This document shows positions 41,703-52,947 of a stretch of 64,000 bases of DNA, one piece after another. The stretch is taken from the NCBI GenBank assembly GCA_022560025.1, contig JAFISE010000046.1:124001-188000 (forward strand), in the 5' to 3' direction. Numbering within the stretch: the first letter of the stretch is position 1; each line of letters begins with the position of its first letter. This DNA comes from Stagonosporopsis chrysanthemi (taxonomy: Eukaryota > Ascomycota > Dothideomycetes > Pleosporales > Didymellaceae). The position numbers and the translations under genes are program-made. The notes beneath the pieces were generated by a model. It saw only the letters and a program-made list of their open reading frames with translations, had not been told where the DNA came from and ran no database searches.

Positions 41703-43135
41703 CTACAGTCTCTCGCCTGAGAAACGCCTTGCCAACCACGTCGACCCTTTCTCATCATACTCTGCCTTACTGACCAGTACTTCCTTCAGCAGCTCCGGCC
41801 GGCTTGCGAACTGCGCAGCCCCCAACCAAGTATGCTTGATAGGGTCCTCAGCCCGTGATATGTTCAGTAGATAGTCGCTTGGAGCCAGCATCCGTAGTTC
41901 GGCTTCTAACCTCCCCATGAAGCCCTCAATCAGCGAGTTACCTCCCACGACGACCACATTTGCAAGCAGCCCCACCCTCAAGGCTTCTGGGAGCACGCTG
42001 AGCGATTCCATGACAGCGCCGGGGATGCCAGACTCTTGTATGCCTATGTCTGATGGATTGAAGAGCAGTTCTGGCACTGTGAACCTCTCATTGCCCAAAG
42101 GCAGCAAATCCTCCCTCGGCCCTTGCACTGGCTGCATTCCACGTCTCATCCTCGACTTTGCGGGATCGTGTGGTCGCGCATGCCCGTGTATTGCGTTCTC
42201 GTAGTCCGGTAGCACATAGTCTACGACTATGGTGGTATCGAGATGCCTTTTGTCCCCTAATCTCCCTTTCCACGTCCGCTCGAGGTCTTTGCTGTATTGC
42301 TGTGGCGAAGGCGTGACATACGACACAGCTTCTTTGATCTCGTTGAGCAAGTAAGTCTCCTCCATCATGTTGTAATGTCGCAGTGAAGACAGCTCCTTCA
42401 TGTAGTTTGTGAGCAGCTTGCCTCCGACCGTGAGACGACGCGTTGCCGACTGCAGTAGCTTTCCATTGTAGAGAGGAAGAATCGTGGTGTCCGAGTATGA
42501 GGTATCGATTACAAGCATGCATTCCTGCGGCAGAGTGGCAGGCGCCGATGCGCTCGTTAGATTATACGCGGCCATGGTTGGGCCTGCACACGTCAGTCAT
42601 GTCATTCTGTTCATTGATACGACGAACGTACCAATACAGCGGTAGTATGCCGCGAACTCAAATTGCTCAAAAACAATCTCATCGCAATTCTTCTGCAGTT
42701 CTTTGGGACAGTTCGGTTTCTCCGTCAGGAGGAGATTGGTCTCTCTGGGGTCACACTGTGCCTTATCAGCTTTGCATCCCGCTTTGCCACCAGGGTTTGG
42801 ATTGGCGTACCTACCCTCAGCGCCTCCTTTGCGCCCATGAACTCATGCTCCCATATCGCCTTTTCAGCCTCCCAATTGACAATGAAGCCCTTTTCTACCG
42901 GTCGCCGAAAGGCTAGCTCGCCAAAATCTTTACAGTCGTCAAGCTCTGACGCTGTGTAGGTGCACTTGTCGCGGTGGCTGCGCGCGATGCAGTTCGGTAT
43001 TGCGCTGCACTGGTCGTAGCTGGGAGATGCGGACTGTGTGGGGACAAGACCGGCTTTCAAGGTGTAGGCACCGTTGTCCAGTACCAGTGTGTTCTGGATC
43101 GACGGTACGGACTTCCGCGAGCCTTTTGGTGGCAT
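41703..43135 (-). CDS. arp6: Actin-related protein 6 (SWR1 complex)
   Basis: Three exons, 43135-42815, 42755-42632 and 42583-41703, 441 aa (yeast Arp6 438). The actin-type phosphate-1 loop is LVLDNGAYTLKAG (about 17-29). Exon 2 gives CDPRETNLLLTEKPNCPKE, exon 3 starts GPTMAAYN and includes LVIDTSYSDTTILPLYNGKL (phosphate-2 region) and VVVVGGNSLIEGF. PELLFNPSDIGIQESGIP and HTWLGAAQFA agree with Arp6. Family role: subunit of the SWR1 remodeler that deposits H2A.Z, also linked to telomeric silencing. Upstream, the start is 369 bp from that of a divergent membrane-protein gene. Confidence 0.95.
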
Positions 43136-43503
43136 TATGTCAGGTCTTGTTCGTGAGTTGGCCTGTTGAACATCAGAAGCCTAGAAAGTCACGAACTCGC
43201 GGTGTCACATGCTGGTGGCTTGGCATTCTTTGACTTCCTCGTTCGTTGCTCTTCTTGCTTCGCTTCGTCGAGTCCATCGCGATTCGTCTAACAAACCAGA
43301 AAACCTCAGAGATTTACGAGGCCCGTAAGTACTTGGTTATGCGCAGTATGCTAAAGTTGGCCATTGGTGCTTGAGCTTCCATGCTGATGATGACATCACC
43401 TTGTGCATGCTTACTTGACCACACCAGCAAACTTCCTCACTTGGTAATCTCAGCTTGAACAGCCTTCACATCACTCATCACGATTGTCTTATTACTGCTC
43501 GCA
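43136..43503. other. Divergent promoter region, arp6 / membrane protein
   Basis: 368 bp between the two start codons; no further gene or recognisable regulatory motif. Confidence 0.5.
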
Positions 43504-44051
43504 ATGCCGGGTGCGATCGGAACAGCAGCACTACCCTTCTGGCCGGCCCTTCTATTCTCATACCTGGAGCCCAGTAAGCACAACCACTGTTGGCAAGGCC
43601 TCTACCTAGCTACATCGCCGACACGCAAATAGTGTCGCTCGTGATCGGCGCTCACGCAGCAATCACATCACCAGCAATCTTCGTCACCTCCCAGCTCCCT
43701 AGCCACGGCCCTGCAGATCCCATATCACCAGCCGTGATCATCCTTGCATACACGCTCGGCAGCTTCTTCCTCCTTCTCGCAGGCTATGCATTCACGTGTA
43801 CTATACTCACGAAGGATGCGCATGTTACAAAGTACTACTTGCTGTTTGCCGCGTGTGGGGACGTGGGGCATCTTTTAGCCAACTATGCAGGCATGGAGAC
43901 CAGAGTCTTTTGGGCATGGAGAGACTGGAACGAGGTCATGTGGGGAAACATTGCTATCACCATATTCTTGTTGGTGAACCGTTTGGCAACTGTGGGTGGC
44001 GTCTTTGGAAAGCCTGCATGGGCCGTTGCAACGAAAGGGAAGAAGTTATAA
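43504..44051 (+). CDS. Small four-helix integral membrane protein
   Basis: Two exons, 43504-43573 and 43633-44051, 162 aa; the 59-nt intron splits a codon so that LEP is followed by MSLVIGAHAAI. Hydrophobic segments are at about residues 8-20 (LPFWPALLFSYLE), 50-72 (AVIILAYTLGSFFLLLAGYAF), 80-95 (YYLLFAACGDVGHLL) and 120-135 (IAITIFLLVNRLATV). The pattern, with PFWPALLFSYLEP at the start and CGDVGHL and GRxF-like turns, is that of a fungal-specific multipass family (DUF7704-like). No function is known to me. Confidence 0.85.
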
Positions 44052-44311
44052 ACCGACTTGTTCGTGAGTAAATACTTGCGTGCATCCATGCGTATGAGTC
44101 GATATCAGAGATGAACAGAGATTCATATAGAGTCGAGTTGTCAGCGAAAGGGCCGAAAAAGCCCTCGAACAGCAAGGCAAGAATGACTTGCGAATCACGG
44201 GTTGCTGGCATTTATGGACCAGGGCCTATCATCGTAAACTGGCAGGTTCTCAGGACGGAATTATAGGCCTAGCTACCGTATTTCAGAACTTTGCAGCGCA
44301 AAGCGTCCTGC

Positions 44312-45250
44312 TTACTCGATCGTTAGGATACCCTCCATAACTCGCACAGCAGTGCCACTCAATTCAACGGTCTCCACGCCTTCCCCATCCTCAGTAGTCT
44401 TCACAGAGATGTAAATGTCGCAACGCCTTCCCATCTCCACGCCTTGCGTTAGGTAAAACCTTTGTACCCTATCCGCGCCCGACCGGCGCCCAACAACTGC
44501 GAGGTAACAACACAGAGCACAACTCGCGCTTCCCGTGCCTGGGTCCTCACGAGTTCCAATACTCCTCGTCCTCAGCGCTCTCACTTGGTCGTCTTCAAGA
44601 TCAGGACCAATATCCGTGTAGTAAAATGTCCCTGTGTATCCTATATCCCAACCAGAACCCTGGTCCAGGTGCTCAGCACGATAGCATCCTTCGACGGGCA
44701 GCAAGCCCTTGTTGGGCAGCCCGAGCGCTTCGATCGAAGCCAGGGGAACGAGGTTGAACGCCATACCCTTTACGATGCTGGCTAGTGGCACGGTGTTGCT
44801 ACCACTTGTGTTCGTCTCTTGTGCGGGGAATGGGTGGGGTAAGCGTTGCTGGTGGATGCGGAATGCATGCGGGACTTCGACGCTTGCTCTTCCACTTATT
44901 TGCTCATACGTAAAGGGGATGGTACCAGCCATCGTCTTCAGCTGTTTTACGTTTCGGTAGACAGACGTAGTTGATGCAGCGTATATAGCTGTGCCGATTG
45001 TTGGGTGTCCAGCAAAAGCGAGGTGGGCTAGAGGCGTAAAGATGTCGAAGTCTACCGTGCCATTGTTCGAGTCAGATTCAGGTTCGTAGATAAATGTGGT
45101 CTCGCTAAGATTGAACTCTCTTGCGATTTTTTGCCTTTGCACCTCTGTAAGGGTGGAGCGAAGCGATGATGGCACGCGTACGATGGCAAGCGGGTTACCG
45201 ACGTAGGGTGTGGTAGTGAATACGTCGACAGTAGTAAAGGGGAGCTGCAT
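44312..45250 (-). CDS. PhzF-family isomerase-like protein
   Basis: Single exon, 312-313 aa, from the ATG at 45250, which places TTVDVFTTTPYVGNPLAIV at the N-terminus as in PhzF/YddE proteins. The catalytic Glu is in REFNLSETTF (Glu50), GHPTIGTA is at about 81-88, and the C-terminal half has GIGTREDPGTGSASC-like sequence (REDPGTGSAS). These residues form the active site between two similar lobes in PhzF. The substrate of the fungal members is generally unknown; some occur in secondary-metabolite clusters, but no such cluster is visible here. The frame continues upstream to 45340, but that part has no similarity. Confidence 0.92.
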   Translation of the reverse strand: MQLPFTTVDVFTTTPYVGNPLAIVRVPSSLRSTLTEVQRQKIAREFNLSETTFIYEPESDSNNGTVDFDIFTPLAHLAFAGHPTIGTAIYAASTTSVYRNVKQLKTMAGTIPFTYEQISGRASVEVPHAFRIHQQRLPHPFPAQETNTSGSNTVPLASIVKGMAFNLVPLASIEALGLPNKGLLPVEGCYRAEHLDQGSGWDIGYTGTFYYTDIGPDLEDDQVRALRTRSIGTREDPGTGSASCALCCYLAVVGRRSGADRVQRFYLTQGVEMGRRCDIYISVKTTEDGEGVETVELSGTAVRVMEGILTIE

Positions 45251-45545
45251 GGTGGAGCTTAGTGTTGAATCAAGTCCGAATAGATAATGAAAGACGAATT
45301 TGTAGGAGATGTGTTGTGGGTGCTCACTATGACTATTCACTGTACTAGCCAGATTGGGTATGCCGTCAGACTTGAGTCACAGTACGTATGGCATTGTCGG
45401 CCACGAAGCAAGAGTGCAGCTTTGTGTTATAGTCATAAAACTGGATGTATGAACGGGGTATCTTTGCAAAAACTCCAAGCGTGCGCCCACCTTTCATCAC
45501 AGGGACGTGTTGCATTGCCCGCCCGGGAACCACAGCCCCGCTCCT

Positions 45546-47987
45546 TCATCCCTCCACCTCACTGACATCCCCGAACAGTGGAATGTTGATATCCCAATCC
45601 TCTTCTGCTCCTGCAGTTCTCCCAACGATGCACTTGGTCTGCTTCATCGTCGTTTGACTCATATCGCTGGCATGTTCATGTAGATGAAACATGAGTGTGT
45701 CCACATTGCCAAAGATGCTCGTAACCTTCAGCTCAACACTACATACAATACAACCATAGTTGCATTCATCGTTTGTGCTGTCAGGTGTCTTCTTTTTAAC
45801 GTGGCTTTTGGCTAGGAAGATCCACCGGTACCGGATGCCGGACTTCGAAGTGTGTATGTTTGGGTCTACGATGGTCTCTGTCTTGTTTTTTTTGCTTGCG
45901 TGGGGAATAGTATAAGTATTTCCACGGAAGTTACAAGACTTACATTCCCACACATCCTTGGTATTATACATCCCTGAAGGCATGGTACGAAGGGCTAGGC
46001 CTTTCTTAGGCTCCTCGCGGACAGCCCAGGAACCTTTGCAAAAGCCCCAGTAATTGTTGTCTTTACAGGGACGACCGTTCATCATTTGTTCCTGCCCTGG
46101 TTTGGGGGATTTGATGGTGGAGGAAGGAATCGTGCTGACTGGTCGTGGAAGAATACCAAATGTGCCTGAACCGCTACTGTCAGTCGATGCAATGGATGGT
46201 TGTCGAATACGACCAACGGCAGGGGCGGACATCGTTCTTGGCCACGGCGCTGACAAGCCGCCCAGTTTCATGGTATGTCCACTGGAGCTGCTGTGGGAAC
46301 TGGAGGGCCCTTGGGCGGTACTAGAGAGCATGCTTGGTCGCGTAGAATCCGTCTCTGTGCGGTCTCCAATCAATGGTATTGGCAATTCTGGAGGCGATCC
46401 GAAAGGTGCAATCGCATTGGGTGCTCTTTCGACGTGCTGTGGGTCTGAGTGTTGCTTGTAGAACCGATCGGACCCATCGGCGGGCCCTTGAGTCTGTGAA
46501 GATGTTCTCGGGGGGTGTTTGTTTGGTAGATTGAGCGGCGCGATTGGAGTCGTGTGAGTCTGCTCTGTTGACACGTACGGTGCGTAAGCATTATAATGAT
46601 CGCTATGTTGTGGTAAGGACACGTTGGCTGGACTCGAAGTAGCGAACGCTGACTTGCTCATCGGAGGAGAATGGACTGAATAGCGGGGATCGCTTGAGCC
46701 GTACGAAGTGCGTGATGAGTCGGAGTCATGACGATCCCTCGACATGTCTGAATACGGTGTGCTGGATGAAGAGCAGTCGGAATAGCGATGCGATGGTTGG
46801 GCTGGATAATCAGGGTACGAGTTCGGTGCTGTATACATCGTATGTTGCGGTGGACCATTGAATACGTGCTGATTGAACATGGAATAGTCCTGATTGCCTG
46901 GATGCGTCCAAGACTGAGGCGGCATTTGCGGACTCGACAGATGCAAGTGGTCCTGATCTTGAGCATTAGGCTTTTGGTAGGCAGTGTTATCACCCCTGGA
47001 AACTTCTAGGGTGCCACGTCTCTGCTGAAAACTTGGTGGGTACTGGTTATAATCCCAGGATTGATTTGGGGGCCGAGTTCCCATGTCCAAACCTTTGTAC
47101 AACTTGTTGATTTCATCAATGTCGTTCATGAGTGTTGCACGGTCCTCTTTCCTCGTTTTGACCAGTTCTTCTAAGGCGTGGCAGTAATCAATGTTCGGTC
47201 GTTCGGTAGGCGTACTTCCGCTCGATTTCGTAGAAGTGCTGTTTTTACGTTTTGTCTGCAAGTAGCGTGCCAGCGACGACCTCGGCTGCTTCAATTCTTG
47301 TCGTGAGCCTAGTAACACCGCCGATGGCACGTGGTCTTCTGGAACCGCGTTGCTGAGATCGAAAGTATTGGACCGTGTATAGGGTACGGTCATGATGGAT
47401 GCACGATGTTGTGACGAATCTTGAACTTGACGAGGCAATTGCCGCGTGAAAATCAATCTGTGCTTCAGGTCATCAAGTGTGACGAATGTATCTTTCCGAT
47501 TCGTGATCGTTGCTTCGTGAAGCAGCCGCAGGTTCAAGATGACTGTCGGATTCTGGACAGCCATCTGAAGGCCTTTGATAATTTCTGCTTGCATATTGAC
47601 AGCGATATGCAGAAGAAGATCTCTGGCAAGCGCTGTGGTCATCAGATAATAGTTTCAGCGAACAGACAGAGTACGTACTGTCACCAACGACCATGATATC
47701 GCCGAGTTCCTTTATGTCCTGCGCGTACCGAGACCCTATTTGTTGTTCTCCCAGAACCAGACAGTCTTGTAACTGCTTCTCTTCGAATTCCTGCTGTGAC
47801 TGACGCGCTTTGCGACGTTTCTCCTTAATGATTTTGACAAGCTCAGAGCCCCCGTGGAATGCAGACACCACTGCGGCAACAGCGGCGACGACCTACATAT
47901 GTTAGCTGCTATACGTTCCTTGCTTACAAGACGATACTCCGATCATGCATAAGCATTGCAACTCTGTCATACCTCTATGCCCGACAT
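45546..47987 (-). CDS. Fungal protein with SesA/NACHT-N-like helix and C-terminal Cys/His region
   Basis: Three exons, 47987-47973 (15 nt), 47892-47679 and 47632-45546, about 771 aa. The N-terminus MSGIEVVAAVAAVVSAFHGG, followed by a basic coiled-coil stretch (IIKEKRRKARQSQQEFEEKQ), looks like the N-terminal signalling domains placed before NACHT or STAND modules in filamentous fungi. Here no NTPase follows. Residues 150-570 are Ser/Pro/Gln/His-rich and probably disordered. The C-terminal 190 residues are compact with paired cysteines, CKSC (about 637), CIVC (about 703) and a HLHEH pair, suggestive of a zinc-binding fold. Function unknown; an incompatibility-related role is inference from the N-terminus only. 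Confidence 0.78.
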
Positions 47988-49403
47988 TGTTTCTATTGTT
48001 CGACTCAACTTCTGGTCGCAACCACGTGAGTTGGCAGCAGCAACTACTAATGTCTACCGCTGTAGCATACGCGTAATTTGTGGTGCTTAAGTTCGACGGT
48101 GGAAGGTAATTGTACGCACGCCACAGTGTACCTCTGGAGCCAAGGCTGACGATCGCCTCACTTCGTAGCTCGACGCGTGTGAAAGATGGGCAGATCGATT
48201 GCGTCGTGAATTACAAGCAGCGCTTCCAACAACTACGTCTGGCAGGGATAGAATGCGCGGGGAAGCTTACAGAAAGCAGCAACAAGAGAAGTAGAAAAGA
48301 AGGTAGCAAGGATCAACGCGGAAGAGGTCAGCAGCTTCAACCCGTACTCAGCCTCAATTCACCCCTCGTCCTCTGTGAGCCGTCCAGGCTAGCCTGAGCT
48401 TCGCCGCCAGGTTTAATCCTCGGTGCATGCTCTGAGTATTGAGATATGCATCTTCGCCAATAAGATGAAGCTGTGGCGGTGTTCTTATCAGTTTCGTGCA
48501 ATCATATCTGCGACTAAAGCCGCGATGGCTGATGAGAACGCGGAAGCGTTGCATCTCGTTGGCTGGGTGGAGTGAGACGGCAAGGGCAGGCGAGCGAGAT
48601 GCGGGGTCCAGGATGCAGCTTCATCACCACTGGCGATACAGAACTACGATACATTATTGAACTTGTGTGAGACCCAGGAACGCATGGAGAAGCTTGGTCA
48701 AGAATGTGAAGCTTATTGTCCATGTTGTGCAATGTGTCGTGGGGTGAACGGCTTTGCCCGTTTGTGGAGACGCTGTTGACATGGAAGCTAAAGCACAGCC
48801 CTCTGGTATCTCCTTTGGCTGACCGGTGTCCTGAAATCGAGCCGGATGCTGCAAGGTGACGTGGGGACGCTGGGAACGTAAGATCTGGTAATTTCAAGAA
48901 CGAGCAAAGGGCAGTATTGAAGGAGAAAGTGCTCGCGTGTGCAGCACGTGACATGTAATTTTGGCAGACGATTGATGTATGTTGCCTTTGTCATTGACCT
49001 ATGCAAAATTGAGCACATGTGTGGGATAACTCTCCGAATTGACTGAGCATCGCCGTTGCCTTCTAGCCGACGGGTTACGCAGAGCGAAAATGCCCTCTTT
49101 CTTGGTTGGCAACTGCTCTGCAGCGCATCGAGGCCCGTTTGCGTTACAGCTGACAAAAGAAAACGTGCACCTATCCTATAGATGTATAATGAAGCGCCTC
49201 GCTGAATGACGTCCGGCAAAACTGGCCATCCTGGAATGCGAAATGTTCCTGCGCCATATATGACTCCATACAAGTGTTTCCCTAGAAAAGGAGCAGGATC
49301 TACCTGTCCCGAGAAGTGTGAACATAACGGGCAAAAGTACCCTTGATCAAGCGATCAAAGTCAAAGCTGAAGTCATCAAGGAGACATGGAGAGGGCGAAC
49401 ATC
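47988..49403. other. Intergenic, 1.4 kb
   Basis: No gene supported on either strand. Contains only short unmatched frames, including a 161-codon minus frame (49273-48788) with no motif. Confidence 0.5.
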
Positions 49404-51459
49404 TCACGCGTCCACCAACTGCACCCTCTGACTCTTCCGGTTCCCAATTTCCACCAACATCGGCGTCAAACCCATACCCTCTCCAAGTTTTTTCTCGGGA
49501 TTTTGCAGTCCTTTCCCGAGATCCGTCTGCGTCCGGATCAGCGTTCTCGGCCTCGTTGCCTTGCTCACACTGACACTCCTCGCAATGCCTACTGTCGCTG
49601 TCTGTGTGTTGCCACCAACAACTCGCGTCTTGCGCTGACTGTTGGTGCGTCGTATAATTGGCTTGTCGACTGTGGCCTGTTCGAACGGCTCAGCGGAGAG
49701 AGGGGGCGAAAGGAGCATCTGCAGGTTCTGCAATGGTGAGGAGACTTCGAGAGATGGAGTGGATGGATGCGAGGACAAGGCTGAGGCGGCCGTTACACGA
49801 GGTTGTTTGCGAGAGAGGGTGCGTTCGACAGATGCGGAGCGATTTGCGGATGCAGATGCTGACCTAGGCTTTGGGAGGATTTCCCATTGCGGTTCTTGCG
49901 ATTCGACGTGGGCCTTCCACGCTTTTGCCTCAGCTGGGACGGTGCGGCCGACAACAATCGTAACTGATTCATTGTCAGAGGTGTCGAAGCTGTGAATCGA
50001 GGTGGGCGTGAGGTCAGACTGCTGCGGTTTCAGGTTAGGCGATTCAGTGTACTGGCGGGTGATGCTGGTAGATGGCGGTTTGCTCTTGCTGTCTTCTGCT
50101 GTCTTGAATGTCTGATGTGTTGGAGACCTTGCTGGTGCGGTCTTTGATCTCGCACGCGGTGAATTCGAAACAAGTGGCGATGGCGCTCGCAATACTGGTG
50201 TACCGGAACGCAACGTTGGAGTAGCGCGTCCAGCCGCTGGAAACAAGGACAGTCGTGCGGACGGCGGGTTCGAGACGGTAGGGGATGTTGCGCGTCGCGG
50301 CAGTTTGGGCTCTGACAAATCTTCCTTATGATCCTATTTCGTGTCAGCTGTGTCAACTGTAGATGTTGTAGGCTGCGTTGTGTACCTGGATCAAGATATT
50401 ATCCAACGGCTTGACCTTTTCGCTCTCAGCCTTCTCCTGCCGCCGCTGATATAACGATGATCTGTGGAGTGACGGTTCTAGCACACCACTGAACATGACG
50501 CTGTATCTGTCCAACTTTGTGTCAGGTATATCCACGTCCAATAACCCACCGGACAGTGTTGGTGGGTCCTCAAGGAACTTTGCATCAGGGGCGCCGGAAT
50601 TTCCGGGTGGGTTTGGGGTTGTAGCGGATCGTTGGAAACGATGACGAGGTGCAGAGCGACCAGCATCAAGTGTTGCGGATCGTTTTCTTCCATGTTGAAC
50701 TTCCCTCGACGACACGTTCTCTTGTGATTTGTTGTGAGAGGCCCTAACTTCCGGATTGAAGACGGACACCGGTAGTGTCACACCTCCCTCTGTCTTCATC
50801 TTTGTTCCTGACTTGGATCTTGGCGAAGAATCATGATGGCTGTCTGCGCGTGTTGGGGCTACCTGCTGTGCAAGTTGATAGAATGAAGGCTTCTCCTTTG
50901 GCGGGGGCGCTGTCTTCTTGAACAACGACTTCCAGCGGCTGATCTTGGCTTTGGGTTGTGTCTGAGGTCCTGTGATGGTGGTTGTCGATGCATTGGCATG
51001 GTTCCGTAGTGACATTTGGGCGTCGGCAATGAGGTTCTCGGTGGTAGCTTGAGGGGTAGATGTCCAGTGCGAACCAACAGTAGGGCTACCTAAGGCAATG
51101 CCAATGACATCCACTGGACTTTCCACAGCATGCAGTACAGCGCTTGAGTTAGTGGGCGAGGAAAAAGCCAGGAACCGGTCTTCCGAATAGATGGACGGCG
51201 CAGGCAATGTCTTCTTGTGGAACTGTATTGCGCGTTCTCCCGATCCACCTGACGTACTCGGCCGGGCTACCATCTCGGGTGCTTCAAGTGTTCTTTCAGC
51301 CCTGGGCACTGGTGTAGCTGCTCTGAACCTGTCAAAGTCTGTTGGAAAAGCGGTCGGAAGTGGAATAGGGTTCACAGTTTGAGCTTCCTCTTGCTGTGCG
51401 CCCCTCCGACCTCCCTTCAGAAGCCGGAGCGACTTTGATCTCGTGAGCAAGCTCGGCAT
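49404..51459 (-). CDS. Ser/Pro-rich fungal protein of unknown function
   Basis: Two exons, 51459-50386 and 50333-49404, 667 aa; the 52-nt intron (GTACAC donor, CTGAC branch, ATAG acceptor) joins LDNILIQ to DHKEDLSEPKLPRR. The N-terminus MPSLLTRSKSLRLLKGGRRG is basic and could bind membranes or contain phosphorylation sites. The middle block PDTKLDRYSVMFSGVLEP followed by SSLYQRRQEKAE is the most motif-like part (LDRYSVMFxGVL recurs, as I remember it, in fungal Ser-rich proteins). The rest is low-complexity, with many SP/TP/RxxS sites. No catalytic domain is visible. A regulatory or scaffolding role would be a guess. Confidence 0.82.
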
Positions 51460-52947
51460 GGTGTTTCAAGTGCAGTGCTAGTGGGTATCAGAAAGGAAAT
51501 TGAGCAGGATGAGACGACGACAGTGAGCAAGGAAAATGATGCGCGGCCAAACGAGTGGACAGCTCCGCAGAGCAAACAGTAACACGGTAAGAGACAGGTT
51601 CGTGGATCGGAGCAAAGCCAGAGAAGAGGCAGCGATGAGCAGAATTGCGCCGGCATCAGGACGCCTAGCCCCCGGGAAACGAACGTCTTCTCCACATTTC
51701 TCTCTCATGCCAGCGGTCATCAAGACGTCCAGACGCGACCGGGGCTGTCAGGAACAAATTGCGCAGGATTTAGACGTCGAAGGCCCGACGAGCGACCAGG
51801 GTTGAGACCAGGTTGTAGGTGATCGGCACACGCGGGACGCTCTGTCTGGCTGCATCTACCGCGTGCGACAGCGGCTCCCATGGGAGATAACGGGCTGACC
51901 GCTGTCGCGATAGCGGTTGGCGGTTGGCCGACTCTGAAGCAGCAGAGGAGATGAGCCGAAGCGCGGGCCACGCGACAGTCCCGCACGTAGCGCAGCGCCT
52001 TATCGGCGCGAATGCTCAAATTTTTCCGCTGCCTTTGTTCAAGAGGCCATGCTTGCCCGCATCACCGTAGCAGCGCTCATGCGCGCCCTCATCCAATATG
52101 GCTATTGTGCCCACGGTTCAATGCGTGCCATGCTTGAGGGACGTTGGAGATGCGAGCGGTCAGTGTCGTGGGCCCGTGCCGCGGTTTCAGCCCCATCAGC
52201 AATTTCGCGATGCGCCGCCAAGGGTCTCTCATTGATCTCAAACGCCAACGCTTACCAAGCCCTTCATTCGTCGATGGCTGTCGACACCGCCCTATACATT
52301 GCGCGGGTCTCTCCTGCGTCACCTTGTACAAGTCCTTTGCACCGCAACGCGAGGAGCTGCTGTGTGATGTGAGGCAGGGGAAGGGCCTTGGGATAGAAGC
52401 AGGGCACCGGCCGGCCAGATGTAACGGCAATACCCCAAATTGCCGTCATCTTCTGAGGTCGTGATTGTGGACGACGGCGAGCGAGCGAGGAAATTGCACA
52501 TGGCGTTGGCCTGGAGAAAGCAGCAAGTCGAGCGATGACATACGTACGCGGCTGAAGGACACACGTGCTGTATGTGGGTCGCCAAAGATGTGCTGAAGCC
52601 TTCACGCAGTACTTGTGCAGTGAACAGTCAATGCATCATGCACGTCAGTCTTCACAGGATTCACGTGGTGTTTGTGAACAAGGTCTCGAATGTACTGCAA
52701 GCTCTCAGGTTCAAACTTATGGCAGAATGTACATGACCGTGAATAATCCACAACGTATGTCCTTGAAGCGATCGTTTAAGAATGGCCATGATGCGTTGTG
52801 CGAAAGACGCGACACAAGAAAGCATGTACAAAGTAAGACGAGTTACGAGTTCTTGACGGAACCAGGGAACGTTCTCTGCTGATCTCGTTGAGACCTCCAG
52901 GGCCACCAAGCGGCAACTGCTGATCGTAGACACGCTTCAGATCCAGA
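51460..52947. other. Intergenic, 1.5 kb
   Basis: Promoter of the Ser/Pro-rich gene and 3' side of the lectin-like gene. GC-rich around 51850-52020. No gene recognised. Confidence 0.5.
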
